DNA from: Pseudomonas sp. GL-B-19
GTDB lineage: Bacteria; Pseudomonadota; Gammaproteobacteria; Pseudomonadales; Pseudomonadaceae
DNA: 64,000 nt
Direction of reading: 5' to 3'
Assembly: GCF_019956415.1 (NCBI RefSeq)
Contig: NZ_JAHBDK010000108.1
Span: 119,308 to 183,307 of the forward strand
Shown: piece by piece, positions 62,099 to 64,000 of the stretch
Numbering within the stretch: position 1 is the stretch's first letter
Layout of the letters: the number at the start of each line of letters is the position of its first letter
Notes under the pieces: generated by a model
What the model saw: only the letters and a program-made list of their open reading frames with translations
Databases searched by the model: none
What the model was told of the DNA's origin: nothing
Program-made: the position numbers and the translations under genes

Positions 62099-62710
62099 TT
62101 GGAACGCATAGCAGTCATCGACTTTGAAACCACCGGGATCTCCCCGAGCAGCAGCTGCCGGGCCACGGAAATTGCCGTGGTGATTCTTGAACAGGGGCGC
62201 ATCGTCGAGCGTTACCAAAGCCTGATGAATGCCGGCGTGCGCGTACCCGCCTTCATCGAGCAACTGACCGGTATCAGCAACGCCATGCTGCGCACCGCGC
62301 CGTTGGCGGAGCAGGTGATGAACGAAGTCAATGAGTTCGTCGGCATCACGCCGCTGCTGGCGCACAACGCCGCGTTCGACCAGAAGTTCTGGGACTTCGA
62401 ACTGGGGCGGATCAAGCGCACGCGATTACAGAATTTTGCCTGCTCGCTGCTATTGGCCCGGCGGTTGATGCCAGCTGCGCCGAACCACAAGCTCGGCACC
62501 CTTACCACCTTCGCCAACCTGCCCGATACCGGCAAGGCGCACAGGGCCATGGCTGATGCCGAGATGGCTGCCAACCTGACGGCGCATCTGGCTGAAGAAC
62601 TGCGGCGCAAGCATGGGTTGCGCGAGTTGTCGCATGATTTGCTGTGCAGCTTGCAGAAAGTGCCGGCGGCGAAGATCAATGAACATCTCAAGCGCCATCG
62701 CGGGTTCTAA
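62099..62710 (+). CDS. DnaQ-like 3'-5' exonuclease
   Basis: A 203-residue DEDDh-type exonuclease. Exo I is VIDFETTGISPSS, Exo II LLAHNAAFDQKFWDFEL, Exo III HRAMADAEMAANLTAHL. It resembles the epsilon-like exonuclease domain. No ATG fits; TTG 62099 gives LERIAVIDFETTG, the family start. The 3' end of this gene is present a second time, partly deleted, at 63616-63690. Confidence 0.88.
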   Translation: MERIAVIDFETTGISPSSSCRATEIAVVILEQGRIVERYQSLMNAGVRVPAFIEQLTGISNAMLRTAPLAEQVMNEVNEFVGITPLLAHNAAFDQKFWDFELGRIKRTRLQNFACSLLLARRLMPAAPNHKLGTLTTFANLPDTGKAHRAMADAEMAANLTAHLAEELRRKHGLRELSHDLLCSLQKVPAAKINEHLKRHRGF

Positions 62711-62726
62711 TCACACCGCATATCCC

Positions 62727-62818
62727 CTGTAGGAGCTGAGCTTGCTCGCGATGGCGGTGTATCGGTCGACATCAATGTTGAATGGTAAATCGCTTCGCGA
62801 GCAGGCTCGCTCCCACAT
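62727..62818. repeat. mixed REP pair
   Basis: The left half is CTGTAGGAGCTGAGCTTGCTCGCGA, the right TTCGCGAGCAGGCTCGCTCCCACA; the two halves come from different REP variants. Confidence 0.75.
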
Positions 62819-62902
62819 TGGATCTCCTGCGACGTTAGATTCGTGTTTAACGGCGCCTCCGGTTTGATGATTGCTCCTACCGAATATTAGGGAATGTCTG
62901 TC

Positions 62903-62988
62903 TTGCCCCTCATCTGCGGCATCGCTAACCTCTGGGACGTCGCTGCCAATGCAGTAACCGGGACTGCAAGCCCGAATCGTTAGGGGCA
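62903..62988 (+). ncRNA. structured RNA resembling the phage C4 antisense RNA
   Basis: TGCCCCT (62904-62910) and AGGGGCA (62982-62988) form an outer stem. Inside, TGCAGT (62950-62955) pairs with ACTGCA (62963-62968), and GGCA/TGCC (62918-62921, 62944-62947) may close another hairpin. It stands 10 bases before the ribosome site of a Bro-N gene, on the same strand. In phage P1, C4 RNA has this position relative to the antirepressor and controls it. Family assignment is from recalled structure and context, not from a search. Confidence 0.6.
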
Positions 62989-63010
62989 CACTTGGTTCGG
63001 AGATTCGCCC

Positions 63011-63550
63011 ATGGTCAAAGTTACCCCCAATATCCCTGATATCAATGCTGACTCAGATCAGTCCGAAATAACGCAACCAGCTTCAAGAGAAGCTCACTTC
63101 GTACCCAAAACATTCATCCGTCATCACATCCAACTGAGAGCACTGCTACTGCATGTCGAGGCGTGGTTTTGTGCCCGCGATATCGGCCGGTTAATGGGCG
63201 TGGATATAAACGGCAGATACGCACTCAAGCTTGATGCCGATCAGCGCCGGATGATGTGTTTGTCTGGAAGCGATGAGCCCCAAGAGACACTAATGCTGAG
63301 TGAGTCGGGCGTGTACGCGATGTTGGTCTATCACTACTGTCCGGAAAACCGGCATTTACGGCGTTGGTTGACCCACCACGTGGTGCCGATGCTGCGGGAG
63401 GATGCTGGATCCATTTCGACTCAAGTACCGCGTTTGCGGTTGATGGAATGGGCGGGGGGAACGCTAAGGCTATTGCACTGGCGGAAAGAGCCCTGGGTTC
63501 GCCTCCGAGATATGCCACGATTGATGTCTACCGAATACAGCGGCGTTTGA
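63011..63550 (+). CDS. Bro-N domain protein (phage antirepressor-like)
   Basis: A 179-residue protein. After a 35-residue lead comes a Bro-N-like domain: LLLHVEAWFCARDIGRLMGVDINGR, LMLSESGVYAMLVYHYCPENRHLRRWLTHHVVPMLRE. Bro-N domains bind DNA and occur in phage antirepressors. The C-terminal 40 residues are basic and Trp-rich and match nothing I know. GGAG eight bases before ATG 63011 is a good ribosome site. With the RNA upstream it makes a small phage-derived cassette. Confidence 0.8.
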   Translation: MVKVTPNIPDINADSDQSEITQPASREAHFVPKTFIRHHIQLRALLLHVEAWFCARDIGRLMGVDINGRYALKLDADQRRMMCLSGSDEPQETLMLSESGVYAMLVYHYCPENRHLRRWLTHHVVPMLREDAGSISTQVPRLRLMEWAGGTLRLLHWRKEPWVRLRDMPRLMSTEYSGV

Positions 63551-63615
63551 CAGATCGCTTCGCGGGCAAGCCCGCTCCTACTGGAACGATCTAGCGCCTG
63601 CGGGAGCGGGTTGTT
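63550..63615. repeat. REP pair, right half truncated
   Basis: GCTTCGCGGGCAAGCCCGCTCC at about 63557-63578 faces GCGGGAGCGGGTTGTTGG at 63600-63617, where the match to the REP consensus breaks off just as the exonuclease remnant begins. Confidence 0.7.
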
Positions 63616-63690
63616 GGCAAGGCTCACCGGGCCATGGCCGAAGATCAACGAGCACCTCAAGCGCCATCGCGGATTCTAATACCACCGCAA
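63616..63690 (+). pseudogene. partly deleted second copy of the DnaQ-like exonuclease 3' end
   Basis: 63616-63638 matches 62531-62553 at 21 of 23 bases. 63640-63680 matches 62671-62711 at 37 of 41 bases, through the stop codon, and a weaker match runs on about 20 bases. The 117 bases between are absent, which destroys the frame. Confidence 0.85.
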
Positions 63691-63760
63691 CCCCCTGCTC
63701 GCGATGAGGCCGTCTCAATCAGCATGTTTGTTGACTGACACACCGCTATCGCGAGCAGGC
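63690..63760. repeat. REP pair broken at its right end by an IS element
   Basis: CTGCTCGCGATGAGG near 63694 faces TATCGCGAGCAGGC at 63748-63760. The expected continuation TCGCTCCCAC is replaced by the insertion sequence end. Confidence 0.7.
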
Positions 63761-64000
63761 TGATCTGGCCTAATGAAATTGGACACATCAATAGGGCGCT
63801 ATGATGGCGCCCAAATCTAAGGTGTGCATGATGATGCGAAAGTCCTATTCCAGCGAGTTCAAGCTCAATGCTTCAAGCATGGTGCTTGATGAAGACCAGC
63901 CCATTCTTGAGGTCTGCGCCAACTTCGATATCGGCCCTACTGCGTTGCGCCGCTGGGTCGAGCAGGTCAGGAAAGAACGTGCAGGCTCGACGCTAGCGGG
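63761..64000 (+). mobile_element. left end of an IS3-type insertion sequence (continues beyond window)
   Basis: The element appears to start at TGATCTGGCC (63761), just inside a REP half. IS3-family ends begin with TG. An orfA-type transposase gene starts 67 bases in. The right end lies outside the window. Confidence 0.65.
63828..64000 (+). CDS. IS3-family transposase OrfA, N-terminal part (3' end outside window)
   Basis: Three ATG codons in a row at 63828, 63831 and 63834; AAGG at 63819-63822 suits the first or second. The protein reads RKSYSSEFKLNASSMVLDED, then ILEVCANFDIGPTALRRWVEQVRKER, the helix-turn-helix (HTH_Tnp_1) of OrfA proteins that bind IS ends. Normally OrfB follows by frameshift. 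Cut off by the window end. Confidence 0.85.
   Translation, partial: MMMRKSYSSEFKLNASSMVLDEDQPILEVCANFDIGPTALRRWVEQVRKERAGSTLA

Overview
The window is chromosomal DNA of a Pseudomonas, most likely of the P. fluorescens group. This rests on gene content and order (proA-nadD-rsfS-rlmH-mrdA-rodA-mltB-rlpA-dacA-DUF493-lipB-lipA; leuS-lptE-holA; ybeZ-ybeY-corC-lnt), on pseudomonad-type proteins (DUF1820, DUF2788, DUF6515, DUF2076), on high GC, and on many paired REP palindromes of the GTGGGAGCGAGCCTGCTCGCGA type between genes. No rRNA, tRNA or CRISPR array was seen.

Layout. 1-3300: end of a sigma-54 activator, then mpl, ubiX and a small lipoprotein. 3400-6350 (minus): a Rossmann-fold protein, a MORN-repeat/C13-peptidase lipoprotein and a MaoC-like dehydratase. 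6500-8220 (plus): LrgA/LrgB-type membrane pair and a Lon-substrate-binding-domain protein. 8240-10430 (minus): a DedA-PAP2 fusion and a 3-methyladenine glycosylase. 10600-22130 (plus): a long conserved run joining proline and NAD synthesis, ribosome factors, the elongasome (PBP2, RodA), lytic transglycosylases, PBP5-type carboxypeptidase and lipoate synthesis, ended by a clear terminator. 22250-29500: LD-carboxypeptidase, a second MltB-like enzyme, arfA, holA, lptE and leuS. 29780-30980: a small unknown gene and a YdcF/ElyC-like gene. 31095-36506 (minus): lnt, corC, ybeY, ybeZ and miaB. 36640-43320: DUF1820, a Sel1-repeat protein, hemL-thiE-thiD and a large hybrid histidine kinase. 43420-53830: aidB, amn, rluE, DUF2788, an Lrp/AsnC regulator, a possible structured RNA, DUF6515, a cation diffusion facilitator, a lipoprotein and hrpB. 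58600-62710: endonuclease-family protein, YciC-like protein, DUF2076, NYN protein and a DnaQ-like exonuclease.

Two regions look accessory. The first (about 53880-58560) lies between hrpB and the endonuclease gene. It holds a frameshifted amino-acid permease remnant, a truncated HxE-type (SyrP/clavaminate-synthase-like) dioxygenase, an intact AlaX-like tRNA-editing protein overlapping a helix-turn-helix-like gene of unknown family, an in-frame hexanucleotide repeat, two very small genes and an MFS transporter lacking its N-terminus. Base composition is visibly more AT-rich in part of it. It reads as a decaying, transferred locus, perhaps once making or resisting an unusual amino acid. The second (about 62530-63830) is a small cassette of a structured RNA resembling the phage C4 antisense RNA plus a Bro-N antirepressor-like gene. 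It is flanked by a complete and a partly deleted copy of the 3' end of the exonuclease gene, and is followed by an IS3-type element inserted in a REP sequence at the window edge.

The core genes mostly serve the envelope: peptidoglycan recycling (mpl, LD-carboxypeptidase), elongation and trimming (mrdA, rodA, mltB, rlpA, dacA), lipoprotein and LPS maturation (lnt, lptE). They are interleaved with translation quality-control factors (rsfS, rlmH, arfA, ybeY, miaB, leuS, rluE). A 156-bp MITE-like insertion inside a REP sequence (23240-23395) is the clearest small mobile element.
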